Assembly (NCBI GenBank): GCA_965243165.1
Contig: OZ251535.1
Location: forward strand, 1,488,001 to 1,552,000
DNA length: 64,000 bases
Direction: 5' to 3'
DNA from: CATQHD01 sp965243165
Lineage (GTDB): Bacteria; Actinomycetota; Acidimicrobiia; Spongiisociales; Spongiisociaceae
The position numbers and the translations under genes were made by a program. Under the pieces are notes generated by a model. The model was not told the DNA's origin. It was given only the letters and a program-made list of their open reading frames with translations, and made no database searches. Positions 50,800 through 59,430 of this stretch are shown here, in pieces. The stretch's first letter is position 1. Each line of letters starts with the position of its first letter.

Positions 50800-52572
50800 T
50801 CAGAAAGAGGCGGCTTCGATGGCGAACAGATCGTCTGCCCCGGCCTGCACCGCCGGCAGCAGCGCCGCCGCCTGCGGCAGGATCTGCTCCAGATAGAAGC
50901 GGGCGGTTGTCTGCTTGCGCCCGTTTCCGGCGGCGGCCGCCGCCGAACCCGCCTCGGCCATCACCGCCCCGCCTGCGGTGATTCCGAACATGGAACAGTA
51001 TGGGGAGGCCCCCGCCAACCTCCGGTTCACCCCTTCGGTGTCGTCAGCCTGTTCGAGGAGGAAGCGGGTGGCTTCTGTCAAGGCGTCCAGGGCCGCCGAC
51101 AGCGACTTGGCCGCCTCCCCCCACCCGAGGTACTCGCAGCTCCGGACGGAAGAGCGCAGGGAGTCGATGTATCCGCCGGTGAAACTCCCTCCGTCCATTG
51201 CCAGCTTCCGCATGACCAGATCGATGGCCTGGATGCCGTTGGTGCCCTCGTAGATAGGGGTTATGCGGGCGTCGCGGAGATGCTGAGCGGCGCCGGTCTC
51301 CTCTACGTACCCCATCCCCCCGTGCACCTGAACGCCGGTCGACGCCGTTTCCACCCCCAGATCGGTGCACCAAGCCTTGACCACCGGGATCAGCAGTGCC
51401 AGGCACCGGGCGTGCCAGCGGCGTTCCGACTCGTCTGAGGAGTGCCTGGCGAGATCCTGGTGCATTCCGGTGCGGTACAGAAGCGCCCGCATCGCTTCCA
51501 CATTGGACCTCATGGTCAGCAGCATTCTCCTCACGTCGGGATGCTCGATGATGAGCGAGTCCCGGTCCGCCCCCGCCGCCCGGCCCTGGCGGCGTTCCCG
51601 TGCGAAGGCCGCCGCCTGCTGGTAGGCCCGCTCGGCCACCGCCATGCCCTGGATTCCCACCGAGATGCGGGCGGTGTTCATCATCGTGAACATGTTGCGC
51701 ATCCCCTGGCCGGGACCTCCCAGCAGATACCCCACCGCGCCCCCGGCGTTTTCTCCGTAGGACATCACACAGGTGGGGGAGGCGTGGATGCCCAGCTTGT
51801 GCTCGAGCGACACCGGCTTCAGGTCGTTGGGCCGCCCCGCCCCGCCGTCTTCGTCCGGCAGGCGCTTGGGAACGATGAACATGGAGATGCCCTCGGAGCC
51901 GGGCGGCGATCCCGCTATCCGGGCCAGCACCAGATGGATCACGTTCTCAGCCAGGTCGTGGTCGCCGTAGGTGATGAAGATCTTGGCGCCTCGAAGGAGG
52001 TAGGTTCCGTCCCCGGCCGGTACGGCGCTCATCTTGAGGGCGCCTACGTCGGAGCCGGCCTGAGGCTCGGTGAGGTTCATCGTGGCGGTCCACTCGCCGC
52101 TGACCAGCCTGGGCAGGTAAAGGGACTTCTGCTCCTCGTCGCCGTGGGCCGAGACGGCGGCGGCGGCGGCGGCCGTCAGCAACGGGCAGATGCTGAAGGA
52201 CAGGCAGGCGGATGTGAACATCTCCTCCACTGCCAGGCTCACCGGCTTGGGCATCTGGTGCCCCCCCCATTCGGACGAAGCGTCGACCCCTCCCCAGCCG
52301 GCCTTCACGAATGATTCGTAGGCCTTCCTGAATCCCGCCGGGGTGCGCACCGCCCCCTCCGCCAGTGAACAGCCCTCCAGGTCCCCCGCCCGGTTGAGGG
52401 GCGCCACCAGGTCCTGGACGAAACGGGCGCCCTCGTCGAGCACCGCCCACACCAGATCCCGCTCCGCCCCGCGGTAGCGTTCGAGAGTCATCAGCCGCTC
52501 CAGCCCGGCGATGTGTTCCAGCGTGAAACGGATGTCTCCGAGGGGGGCGGTGTAATCCGACAGGCCGGCCAT
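50800..52572 (-). CDS. Acyl-CoA dehydrogenase (large, with C-terminal AcdA-type extension)
   Basis: A 590-residue FAD flavoprotein that inserts a double bond next to CoA thioesters. MNLTEPQAGSDVGALKM is the FAD/substrate signature, GVQVHGGMGYVEE and ITPIYEGTNGIQAIDLV the second one, where Glu of YEGT is the catalytic base. At ~590 residues it exceeds the ordinary 380-residue enzymes and has the extra C-terminal domain of the DmdC/FadE5-like group, so medium or long-chain acyl-CoA or methylmercaptopropionyl-CoA are possible substrates. It lies 8 bp downstream of the trans-sulfuration gene on the same strand, likely one operon. Confidence 0.88.
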   Translation of the reverse strand: MAGLSDYTAPLGDIRFTLEHIAGLERLMTLERYRGAERDLVWAVLDEGARFVQDLVAPLNRAGDLEGCSLAEGAVRTPAGFRKAYESFVKAGWGGVDASSEWGGHQMPKPVSLAVEEMFTSACLSFSICPLLTAAAAAAVSAHGDEEQKSLYLPRLVSGEWTATMNLTEPQAGSDVGALKMSAVPAGDGTYLLRGAKIFITYGDHDLAENVIHLVLARIAGSPPGSEGISMFIVPKRLPDEDGGAGRPNDLKPVSLEHKLGIHASPTCVMSYGENAGGAVGYLLGGPGQGMRNMFTMMNTARISVGIQGMAVAERAYQQAAAFARERRQGRAAGADRDSLIIEHPDVRRMLLTMRSNVEAMRALLYRTGMHQDLARHSSDESERRWHARCLALLIPVVKAWCTDLGVETASTGVQVHGGMGYVEETGAAQHLRDARITPIYEGTNGIQAIDLVMRKLAMDGGSFTGGYIDSLRSSVRSCEYLGWGEAAKSLSAALDALTEATRFLLEQADDTEGVNRRLAGASPYCSMFGITAGGAVMAEAGSAAAAAGNGRKQTTARFYLEQILPQAAALLPAVQAGADDLFAIEAASF

Positions 52573-52580
52573 ATCTGCGG

Positions 52581-53735
52581 CTAACCCCGAAGGCTCAGAC
52601 CGCGGTCGAGGTCCTCGATCAGGTCCTCGACGTCTTCCAACCCCACCGAGATGCGCACCAGGCCGTCGGTGATGCCCGCCCGCAGGCGCTCCTCTTCATC
52701 GACGTCGGCGTGTGTCATCGTCACCGGATGGGTTATCAACGACTCCACCGAACCCAGATTCTCGGCCAGGGTCCAGACCCGCAGCGATTTCATCAAGCGC
52801 TTGCCGGCCTCGGCTCCTCCCTCGACCTCGAACCAGGCCATGGCCCCGAAGCCGGAGGCTTGGCGGGCGGCCAGCTCGCGCTGGGGGAAGGAGTCCAAGC
52901 CGGGGTAGGTGACCGACGACACCCCGGGATGCCCTTCCAGGAACTCGGCCACGGCCGAGGCGTTGGACGTCTGCCGTTCCATGCGCTCGCTCAGGGTCTT
53001 GCTGCCCTGCAGGGTCAGCCAAGCCACCATCGGCGACATGATCGTCCCGGTGGCGTTCTGGACGAACCCCACCGCCTCCGCATGGGCTTCGTCGCGGCAT
53101 ATCACCGCGCCGCCCACCGTGGCGTTGTGGCCGTCGAAGTACTTGGTGGTGGAGTGGAGCACCAGGTCGGCGCCCAGCTCCAACGGCCGCTGGAAGTAGG
53201 GGGTGAGAAAGGTGTTGTCGACCGCATGGGGTATGCCGCGCGCAGCGGCTATCTCAGACACCCCGGCGATGTCTGTGTACTTGAGGGTTGGGTTGGCGGG
53301 CGTCTCTGTGAAGATCAGGCGGGTGCGCTCTTTCACGGCCGCGGCCACCGCCTCGAGGTCGGAGGTGTCGGCAAAGGTGAAATCCACCCCGAATCGGGCG
53401 AACACCTTGGTGGCCAGGCGGTAGGTGCCTCCGTAGGCGACGTTGCTCACCACGGCGTGGTCACCCGCATTCAAGAGAGCCGTGAAGAGCCCGGCGGTGG
53501 CCGCCATGCCGGTTGCGAACGCCCAGGCCGAAGAGCCGCCCTCCAACACCGCCAGACGCTCCTGCAGCGCCGACACGGTGGGGTTGGCCGACCGGGAGTA
53601 GGAATAGCCGGTGGCCATGTAGTCCTCCACGGACAGCTGCACGAACGTGGTGGTTTGGTGGATAGGGGTGAGGATGGCGCCGGTGACCGGGTCGGGGGCG
53701 GCGCCGGCGTGTATCTGATCGGTTCTGAAACCCAT
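52581..53735 (-). CDS. Cystathionine gamma-synthase/lyase-family PLP enzyme
   Basis: A 384-residue Cys/Met metabolism enzyme. YSYSRSANPTVSALQERLA near 45-63 (phosphate-binding Tyr and Arg), FATGMAAT, HAVDNTFLTPYFQRPLELGA and LVLHSTTKYFDGH with Schiff-base Lys198 define the family; VWTLAENLGSVESLITHP near the C-terminus binds the substrate carboxylate. Synthase, gamma-lyase and O-acetylhomoserine sulfhydrylase cannot be told apart with certainty; the SLGG/ENLGSVESL form is common in cystathionine gamma-synthase/lyase. AGGAG about 8 nt before ATG 53735. First gene of a pair with the acyl-CoA dehydrogenase. Confidence 0.88.
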   Translation of the reverse strand: MGFRTDQIHAGAAPDPVTGAILTPIHQTTTFVQLSVEDYMATGYSYSRSANPTVSALQERLAVLEGGSSAWAFATGMAATAGLFTALLNAGDHAVVSNVAYGGTYRLATKVFARFGVDFTFADTSDLEAVAAAVKERTRLIFTETPANPTLKYTDIAGVSEIAAARGIPHAVDNTFLTPYFQRPLELGADLVLHSTTKYFDGHNATVGGAVICRDEAHAEAVGFVQNATGTIMSPMVAWLTLQGSKTLSERMERQTSNASAVAEFLEGHPGVSSVTYPGLDSFPQRELAARQASGFGAMAWFEVEGGAEAGKRLMKSLRVWTLAENLGSVESLITHPVTMTHADVDEEERLRAGITDGLVRISVGLEDVEDLIEDLDRGLSLRG

Positions 53736-53776
53736 AGCTCCGGATCTCCTGGGGCGGAAGACCAGGATACAGCCTT

Positions 53777-53976
53777 AGCCCTGATTATTCATTCTCCGCG
53801 GGGCGGGCCGCCCGTCCGCGCCGGTTCATCAGCCTGTACATCCCAAACCTGGAACCGGCGGCGTTCACCTGTCGGGTGAAATCACGTTCAGTCGTCTCAC
53901 TGTTATAAGCCCTGGTCAGAAGGGGTGTGGGAGCGTATTTCATCTGCCCGCCCCACTCTGTGAACAATCGGGTCTA
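53777..53976 (-). repeat. MITE-like element A, full copy
   Basis: Plus-strand reading starts GCCCTGATTATTCATTCTCC, passes GCCGGTTCATCAGCCTGTAC, hairpin GTTCACCTGTCGGGTGAA, CCCTGGTCAGAAGGGGTGTG and TCATCTGCCCGCCCCACTCT, and ends GTGAACAATCGGGTC. It is the reverse complement layout of 56980-57188. Confidence 0.88.
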
Positions 53977-54052
53977 GGTACGATCCAGGGAAGGCGCGGA
54001 CGCGGGCCGGCCTCGGCGGGCCTCCATCCGGTGTTCCGGCATGAGCGTTTGT

Positions 54053-54076
54053 CCGCCCCTCAGCTTGAAGGGGCGG
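54053..54076 (-). terminator. Hairpin downstream of the HNH gene
   Basis: CCGCCCCT and AGGGGCGG form an 8 bp stem (extendable by CA/TG) about 100 bp past the HNH gene's stop. No U-tract. Confidence 0.4.
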
Positions 54077-54177
54077 CCCGACGATCGGCCGCCTCTGCCT
54101 GGAGTCCGCAAACAACGGCGAGCTGGTGTTGGGTCTGTTCTACCCGGCCCGGCGCGGGGTTCAGAGGGTACGGCCCC

Positions 54178-55443
54178 TCACGGAGGGCCGTCCCGCGGCC
54201 GGGCTTCCCAACGTCCGCCGGTCCATCGGACGGCGAGGTTTTCCGTTTCCAGCCATCTGTGATGCCTGCGGCATACCGCCACCAGGTTGTCCACGTCGGT
54301 GGACCCCCCTCTTCGATGCCATTCCCGCACATGGTGCAGCTCGCACAGATGCATCGGAGCACCGCATTCGAAACAGCCTCCGTCCCGAACTGCGACGGCG
54401 AGCCGCTGCGCGGCGTTGCCGAGCCGCTGCCGCCTCCCCATCCACAGCACCCGGCCCGGCCGGTTGAAGATCATGCCGCACAACTCGGTGTCCGGCGAGA
54501 GGGAGCGCAGGACGTTGCGGGGCGCCGGGCCGGCGCCGATGATCTCGCAGTGCCCCTTCGGGTCGGTTCCGTCTATGACGCCGATATCGGCGGTTATCAC
54601 CAGCTGGGGCCGCCGCCTGGCCGCGCCCCCAGCCCCCTCCTCCAGGGGTTCGCCGTTGACCGCATCGAGGCCGGTGAGCAGCTCATACACCACATCGGCC
54701 TTCCTCTGATGCGGCGTGCGCACCATTTCCGGATCCCCGCCCCCCTCCGCGTCCCGTCGCAGAAGACGCAGGTAACGGGCGTCGACGGCCTGCTGTACGT
54801 GGTTGAACTGGGGGGAAGGCAGCTTTGCCATCAACACCCCCAGGCCCGTGGAATCCTCCACCCAGAGCTTCGCCTCCCGCACACGCCGCTGCCGCTCTAT
54901 CGGGTCTAAGCCCGATTCGACCAACTTCTGGTTGATCCAGTCACGCACCCGCCGCCCGAACGTGTCCGCAGGCAACTGCGCCGACTGCCTCAGCAGCTCG
55001 TCGTCGGCTTCCACCGCTTCGGGGCCGCACTTCTCGGCGGCGTTCCCCAGCATCCTGGCGTTGTCGAATGGGATGTCCCCCGAGGCGAGCAGCCCCTCCA
55101 CCGCCGGCAGATCCGGCAGTTGTCCGGCCAACCGCGCCATCTGTTTGGCCTGACGCCCCGACATCCGGGCGCCCTGCCGCAGCACCTCCGGGGGGTAGGA
55201 GTCGGGATCGGACACCGCCACCTCCCGGGCCAGGGTGCACAGCATCGACGCGGTGCGGGCCTGAATCCGGCCCAACATCCTTACCGTTGCATCGATCTCT
55301 GACCGGGGCACTTCCTCGGCCTGCGCCATCTCCATTGCGTCGAGCGCCGAGGCGAGCCACCGTTCCGCACCGCCCCCGGACCGGTCCGGCGGCTCGTGTT
55401 CCCCGCCCGCCTCCGGGCCTGCGGCGTGTTCTTCTCGATACAT
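54178..55443 (-). CDS. DUF222/HNH endonuclease-domain protein
   Basis: A 421-residue protein of the abundant actinobacterial DUF222-HNH family (13E12-like). The N-terminal helical DUF222 region covers roughly residues 35-300; the C-terminal HNH nuclease has CFECGAPMHLCELHHVREWH, STDVDNLVAVC and RRHHRWLE, with two zinc Cys pairs and the HH-N-H residues. Biological role is unknown; some such copies behave like mobile DNA. I set the start at ATG 55443 because a strong promoter (TTGTCG-N17-TATAAT) puts the -10 box 6 nt before it, so the in-frame ATG at 55461 would lie upstream of the transcript. Confidence 0.83.
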   Translation of the reverse strand: MYREEHAAGPEAGGEHEPPDRSGGGAERWLASALDAMEMAQAEEVPRSEIDATVRMLGRIQARTASMLCTLAREVAVSDPDSYPPEVLRQGARMSGRQAKQMARLAGQLPDLPAVEGLLASGDIPFDNARMLGNAAEKCGPEAVEADDELLRQSAQLPADTFGRRVRDWINQKLVESGLDPIERQRRVREAKLWVEDSTGLGVLMAKLPSPQFNHVQQAVDARYLRLLRRDAEGGGDPEMVRTPHQRKADVVYELLTGLDAVNGEPLEEGAGGAARRRPQLVITADIGVIDGTDPKGHCEIIGAGPAPRNVLRSLSPDTELCGMIFNRPGRVLWMGRRQRLGNAAQRLAVAVRDGGCFECGAPMHLCELHHVREWHRRGGSTDVDNLVAVCRRHHRWLETENLAVRWTGGRWEARPRDGPP

Positions 55444-55449
55444 ACTTAC

Positions 55450-55478
55450 ATTATACAGCATATCTATGACATCGACAA
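55450..55478 (-). promoter_or_regulatory. Promoter of the HNH gene (leaderless)
   Basis: On the minus strand TTGTCG (55478-55473), 17 nt, consensus TATAAT (55455-55450), then 6 nt to ATG 55443. Confidence 0.7.
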
Positions 55479-55514
55479 CCCCTTTGATTGGAGAACACTA
55501 AATTTCGATACTAT

Positions 55515-55661
55515 CCAGATTGTTCAAGCCGCTCGACCGTCGTTGCCTCGTTGGTGAACCTCCTGTCTCTGATCAGGCATGCCTATTGCGGTTGCCCCAG
55601 GTCAGGAGACTGCAGGCGCGTCTTCAGCCGTCCGCCCCCGCCTTGTGAACGATCAGCCGGG
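55515..55661 (-). repeat. MITE-like element A, shortened copy
   Basis: CCAGATTGTTCAAGCC at the left, CTGATCAGGCATGCC, GCCCCAGGTCAGGAGACTGC and GTGAACGATCAGCC at the right. Lies between the HNH promoter and the nitrobindin gene. Confidence 0.6.
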
Positions 55662-55740
55662 GGGGGGGGCACCAGCCGACGAAGGCCAAGCAGGCCGCAG
55701 TGCCGGTAGGAAGGCGGTCAAGGCCGAGGTCAGCGCCGGT

Positions 55741-56226
55741 CTAATCCATCCGTACCAGTTCGGCTTCCAAATGGACCTGCATGGGTTGGCCCGCCGCCGC
55801 CATCTCCAACCGGTAACGCATGACCCCGTCGTCGACCCTCAGCTTCCTCGCCACAGCCGTTACTTCGACCGCGGTGGGGGAGAGATGCACCGCCGCTGAG
55901 CGGAAGCTGACCCGCCCGCCGTCCACCTCTCCGGTGTGAACTTCGACGATCCCGGTGGGTTGGGCGAAGACCGCTTCCGCCCCTCCCTGTCCTCCGGGCC
56001 GCAGGTATCCGGCTTCCGCATGCAGGGGTTCACCCCCGCCGCCCAACCGCCGGGTGCGTTGCCGATAGGCGATGAACGGCTTGCCGGGGCCGGGGGTGTA
56101 GACAGCCTCTTCCCAGTACTCGAACGGTTGGATGGTCGGATAGCAGCCCCGCCCCCGGCCCTTCCAGGCGCCGATGAGGAACGCCAACCCGTCCAGGTTG
56201 GGATGCAGGCCGCCCGGCCCGCCCAC
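55741..56226 (-). CDS. Nitrobindin/THAP4-like haem-binding beta-barrel (peroxynitrite isomerase family)
   Basis: A 161-residue lipocalin-like barrel. LHPNLDGLAFLIGAWKGRGR, YPTIQPFEYWEEAVY, GKPFIAYRQRTRR, GEPLHAEAGYLRP and MAAAGQPMQVHLEAELV reproduce the nitrobindin (DUF1794) pattern; family proteins bind ferric haem and isomerise peroxynitrite to nitrate. GTG 56226 shares its last base region with the msrA TAG stop (TAGTG), so translation is coupled. An open frame continuing upstream is only the shadow of msrA. Pairing with MsrA suggests joint defence against oxidative and nitrosative damage. Confidence 0.82.
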   Translation of the reverse strand: MGGPGGLHPNLDGLAFLIGAWKGRGRGCYPTIQPFEYWEEAVYTPGPGKPFIAYRQRTRRLGGGGEPLHAEAGYLRPGGQGGAEAVFAQPTGIVEVHTGEVDGGRVSFRSAAVHLSPTAVEVTAVARKLRVDDGVMRYRLEMAAAGQPMQVHLEAELVRMD

Positions 56227-56885
56227 TATCCGGCGGGAACCCCGGCGGGAATCGTCGCGCACGAGACTCCGGTGCCCCTCAGCCCGCAGTAACCGTTGGG
56301 GTTCTTGGCCAGATATTGCTGGTGGCCGTCCTCGGCGTAGTAGAAGGCGGGGGCCTCCCGGATCTCGGTAGTCACGGGGCCCAAGCCCGCCGCCGCCAGA
56401 CTTTCCCCGTAGGCCCGCCGGCCGGCCTCCGCCGCTGCCCGCTGCTCCTCGGAAGTCCAGTAGACCGCCGAGCGGTACTGGGCGCCGTAGTCGTTGCCCT
56501 GCCGCATCCCCTGGGTTGGGTCGTGTTCTTCCCAGAAGGTTTTCAGCAGACGGCGGTAGGGAACCTCCTCTGGGTCGTAGACAACCAGCACCGCCTCGGT
56601 ATGGCCGGTGAGGCCGGAGCAGACCTCGCGGTAGGTTGGATGGGGTGTGAAACCTCCCTGATATCCGGCGGCAGTGGTGTACACGCCGGGGATCTGCCAG
56701 TAGAGGCGCTCCACCCCCCAGAAGCACCCCATGCCGAAGTAGGCGGACTCCATCCCCTCTGGAAACGGAGGGGTGAGAGGTCGTCCGTGAACGAAATGGG
56801 GAGGAGGAGAGGCCGCAGCCTCCGGCCTGCCCGGAAGCGCCTCCTCCGCAGAGGGCATCCGGCCCTGGGCGGTGCGGTGGAACAT
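56226..56885 (-). CDS. msrA: Peptide methionine sulfoxide reductase MsrA
   Basis: A 219-residue reductase of methionine S-sulfoxide. The catalytic motif is YFGMGCFWGVERLY with Cys54; GYQGGFTPHPTYREVCSGLTG, DPTQGMRQGNDYGAQYRSAV and YYAEDGHQQYLAKNPNGYC, with the likely resolving Cys, are all family signatures. ATG 56885 has GGAG in AAGGAGAGACG just upstream; longer in-frame starts (to 57089) run into a MITE-like repeat. About 45 residues precede the conserved domain. Operon with the nitrobindin-like gene. Confidence 0.92.
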   Translation of the reverse strand: MFHRTAQGRMPSAEEALPGRPEAAASPPPHFVHGRPLTPPFPEGMESAYFGMGCFWGVERLYWQIPGVYTTAAGYQGGFTPHPTYREVCSGLTGHTEAVLVVYDPEEVPYRRLLKTFWEEHDPTQGMRQGNDYGAQYRSAVYWTSEEQRAAAEAGRRAYGESLAAAGLGPVTTEIREAPAFYYAEDGHQQYLAKNPNGYCGLRGTGVSCATIPAGVPAG

Positions 56886-56979
56886 CTCGTCTCTCCTTCT
56901 TCGCCGTCGAGTGAACACTACCGCGCGTCCGAACGTTGTGAGGAGCTTGCCCTGAACCGGGCGCCTCTTTCGATCTCCT

Positions 56980-57188
56980 GACCCTGATTGTTCACGAGAG
57001 TGGGGCGGGCAGATGAAATGCGCGCCTGCATCCTTCAGACCTGGGGTAACAACAGTGAGATACTGTCTGATCAGAAACTCGAGGTTCACCTGCCGGGTGA
57101 ACGCCGCCGGTTCTGGGTCTGGGATGTACAGGCTGGTGAACAGGCGCGGACGGCGGCCCGCCCCGCGTGGATATGAATCGGGGTTAAC
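56980..57188 (+). repeat. MITE-like element A, best full-length copy
   Basis: About 205 bp. Left end GACCCTGATTGTTCACGAGA; then GGGGCGGGCAGATGAAATGC, GACCTGGGGTAACAACAGTG, CTGATCAGAAACTCGAG; central hairpin GGTTCACCTGCCGGGTGAAC; then ATGTACAGGCTGGTGAACAG, GGCGGCCCGCCCCGCGTGGA and right end ATATGAATCGGGGTTAACG. The outer ends are imperfect inverted repeats. No protein is encoded. Confidence 0.88.
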
Positions 57189-57271
57189 GGTGATGGGCTC
57201 AGAGGGGAGCGGACGGCGCCGCCGTCTGCCTTTTCAAGCGGGGTCTTCATGTCGCGAAACTGATTGGGCCC

Positions 57272-57315
57272 TTCCGATTTCATCTGCCCGCCTTTCACTG
57301 CTGTGATATTCGGGA
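57272..57315 (-). repeat. MITE-like element A, end fragment
   Basis: GATTTCATCTGCCCGCCTTT then CACTGCTGTGATATTCGGG matches one end of the element in reverse orientation. Confidence 0.55.
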
Positions 57316-57451
57316 GGTGTCCCTGTTTAGGGAGGGAACGGCTGGCGCCGATGAGGATCGAATCACTCTGACCTGGGATTTTATCGATAGAAGACCGTAT
57401 GATCGGGCTGACAGCCTGTGTTCCGGAGCGACATCGAAGGATCATAAGCCG

Positions 57452-57497
57452 TGTGGTTTGACGCCCCTCAGTATGGATATGAACCTATCAGGGTTGA
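57452..57497 (+). repeat. MITE-like element A, right-end fragment
   Basis: TATGGATATGAACCTATCAG followed by GGTTGATAA matches the right terminal end; it lies 30 bp upstream of the decayed SLH gene. Confidence 0.6.
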
Positions 57498-57526
57498 TAA
57501 TCCAGGCCATCGGGTACGATAGGAGC

Positions 57527-58197
57527 ATGAAAGTGAGACGGACGCCATTGGTCTTGGTCTCGGTGCTCATCGTCAGCCTCGCAACGGACTGTCCGCCCAA
57601 GAGGACGACGGAGGTGCAGCAGTTCGTCCGGTTCCGCCGCTGCCCGCATCGTTCACCGATATCGTCCATCTCCCCCGACCGGCCACCGCCGCCATTTCCT
57701 GCATCGTGTACTTTTTGGGGTCACCACCGGAACCACCCCCGCCTCTTATTCCCCGAGTCGTCCGTTTCCCCCGAGGAGTCGTCCGTCACCCGCTCCCGGA
57801 TGGCCCGTTTTCTGACCAGGACCGCCGCTGCGGTCGGAGTGGAGGCCTCCGGCGGCGCCGACCCCCCCTTCGGCGACCTCAACGACTTGGACGAGGACGG
57901 CCGCCTAGCCGTCAACCGGCTCTGGCGTCTAGGCATCACCCGGGGCGCCGGTTCGGGAACCTTCGACCCTCAGGCCCCGGTGCTCCGCCGCCGGATGGTC
58001 CTCTTCCTCTCCCGTACTCTCGAAGCCGCCCACGCTCCAACCCTATCCTTCACCGACCTCGGCGCGACCCTTCATCCGCCGTTGACAACGAAGAACTGGC
58101 CGAGACCGTGATGGTGTTTTGGGACCGGAACGAGAATGGTGTGCATGACAGCCCGGCCGAGCTGTCCGCCGAGATCACTGTTATCTGGGATGACTGA
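57527..58197 (+). pseudogene. Decayed exported SLH-domain protein gene
   Basis: ATG 57527 opens a signal peptide (MKVRRTPLVLVSVLIVSLA), after which the coding signal jumps between frames: LSAQEDDGG and SFTDIVHLPRPATAAISCIV in one, VTTGTTPASYSP in a second, then RMARFLTRTAAAVG and GITRGAGSGTFDPQAPVLRR (clear SLH repeats) in the first again, and VFWDRNENGVHDSPAELSAE to a stop at 58197 in another. At least four shifts are needed, so this is a pseudogene of an SLH protein with a short Ca-binding-like tail. It lies directly upstream of the lipoprotein/export operon. Confidence 0.72.
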
Positions 58198-58211
58198 AGA
58201 CAGGAGGAGCG

Positions 58212-59417
58212 ATGCAGGTTAGGTCTGTGAAGAAAAGCAGAGGGCGGACGGCGCCTTCCGAGAAGAGTTCGAGGGGCGGGTTGCGGCGGCCGCCTGTTGA
58301 GATACTGGCGGCCGCCGCGGCTCTGGGTCTGGCGCTGGCGGCCTGCGGAGGAGGATCGACCGGCGGCGGCGAGGCGCCCGAGCCGTCCGATTCTGCCCCC
58401 GCCCAAGCCGCGGAAACAACCTCCTCCGCGGTTGAAGAGGCCGCCGCCGCAACAGGCGGACAAGACGAAGCGGGCGAACCGGAAGACGACGGAGGGGGAG
58501 AACAACCCGAAACCCTCGCCGAATACCTGGGTTTCGACCTAGACGACCCCGACGCCATGGCCGCCCAGGCCGACGAGATGGAACGCCGGGTGCAGGAGTC
58601 GATCGCCCGATGCATGGCGCAGGAGGGCTTCGAATACATACCGGCCGTCGACCCCGGTTCTTCCGCTTTTACCGTCTCCGGCACTGCCTTCGATCAAGAG
58701 GAGTACGTCCGGGAGCAGGGGTTCGGAATCACCACCTGGTACGGCCGGGAGGAAACCGGCCAGGCGTCGGGGGCGGCCTGGGTGGATCCGAACGAGGCCA
58801 TAGTCGAAGCCATGTCCGAATCGGAGAGCAGCGCCTATTACGAAGCGCTGTACGGATATCAGACGGAATCGTCGGAAGGCGCCGACCGACCCGGATGCCA
58901 AGGCAAGGCCTTCGAGGAGGTCTACGGGCAGATGGAGAGAATGTTCGAAGAGCTGGGTCCGATGTTGGATGAGATGTATCAGCGCTTCTTGGCAGACCCC
59001 CGTTACCAGGAAGCCACCGGGGAATGGTCGGGTTGCATGTCCGACCGCGGCTACATCTATGACGATGTCGAACAAATGTACGATTCGGTGTACACCGACT
59101 TCGGACGCCGTTTGGACGCGCTGGTCGGTTCCTCCGACCCCTTCGAGGATTGGACCCAAGAACAGAGGGAAGCCTTCTACGAGGAGAACTCCGACGAGGA
59201 GATCGAGGACTTCTTCCAGCAGGCCCGGATAGACGCCCGGGAAGCCGTCGACCAAGAGGCGCTGGCCGCCCTCCAGCAGGAGGAGATCGACTTGGCGGTG
59301 GCCAACTTCGAGTGCTCTGAGAGCTTCCAGGAGACCGTTGCCGAACTCCAGCAGGAGTACGAGTCCGAGTTCATCGGGAAGAACCGAGGCCTGCTCGACG
59401 AGCTGCGGGAAGCCTGA
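58212..59417 (+). CDS. Acidic cell-envelope lipoprotein of unknown function
   Basis: A 401-residue lipoprotein: lipobox LALAAC (Cys45), an Ala/Glu/Gly-rich linker to about residue 100, then an acidic helical domain. Four cysteines occur in the patterns RCMAQEGFEYIP, PGCQGKAFEEVY, WSGCMSDRGYIYDD and FECSESFQETVAEL, which suggest two conserved disulfides; a C-x-x-x-G-F/Y-type motif repeats (CMAQEGFEY, CMSDRGYIY). I recall similar lipoproteins beside actinobacterial ABC export operons, but no function is known. It precedes the adaptor gene by 13 bp and is very likely cotranscribed with it. Confidence 0.72.
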   Translation: MQVRSVKKSRGRTAPSEKSSRGGLRRPPVEILAAAAALGLALAACGGGSTGGGEAPEPSDSAPAQAAETTSSAVEEAAAATGGQDEAGEPEDDGGGEQPETLAEYLGFDLDDPDAMAAQADEMERRVQESIARCMAQEGFEYIPAVDPGSSAFTVSGTAFDQEEYVREQGFGITTWYGREETGQASGAAWVDPNEAIVEAMSESESSAYYEALYGYQTESSEGADRPGCQGKAFEEVYGQMERMFEELGPMLDEMYQRFLADPRYQEATGEWSGCMSDRGYIYDDVEQMYDSVYTDFGRRLDALVGSSDPFEDWTQEQREAFYEENSDEEIEDFFQQARIDAREAVDQEALAALQQEEIDLAVANFECSESFQETVAELQQEYESEFIGKNRGLLDELREA

Positions 59418-59430
59418 GCAGCGGGGCGCC

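Noticed and set aside
56227..56727. Upstream extension of the nitrobindin-like frame
   Set aside because: It is the antisense-free shadow of msrA in another frame; the residues do not resemble nitrobindin until after GTG 56226.
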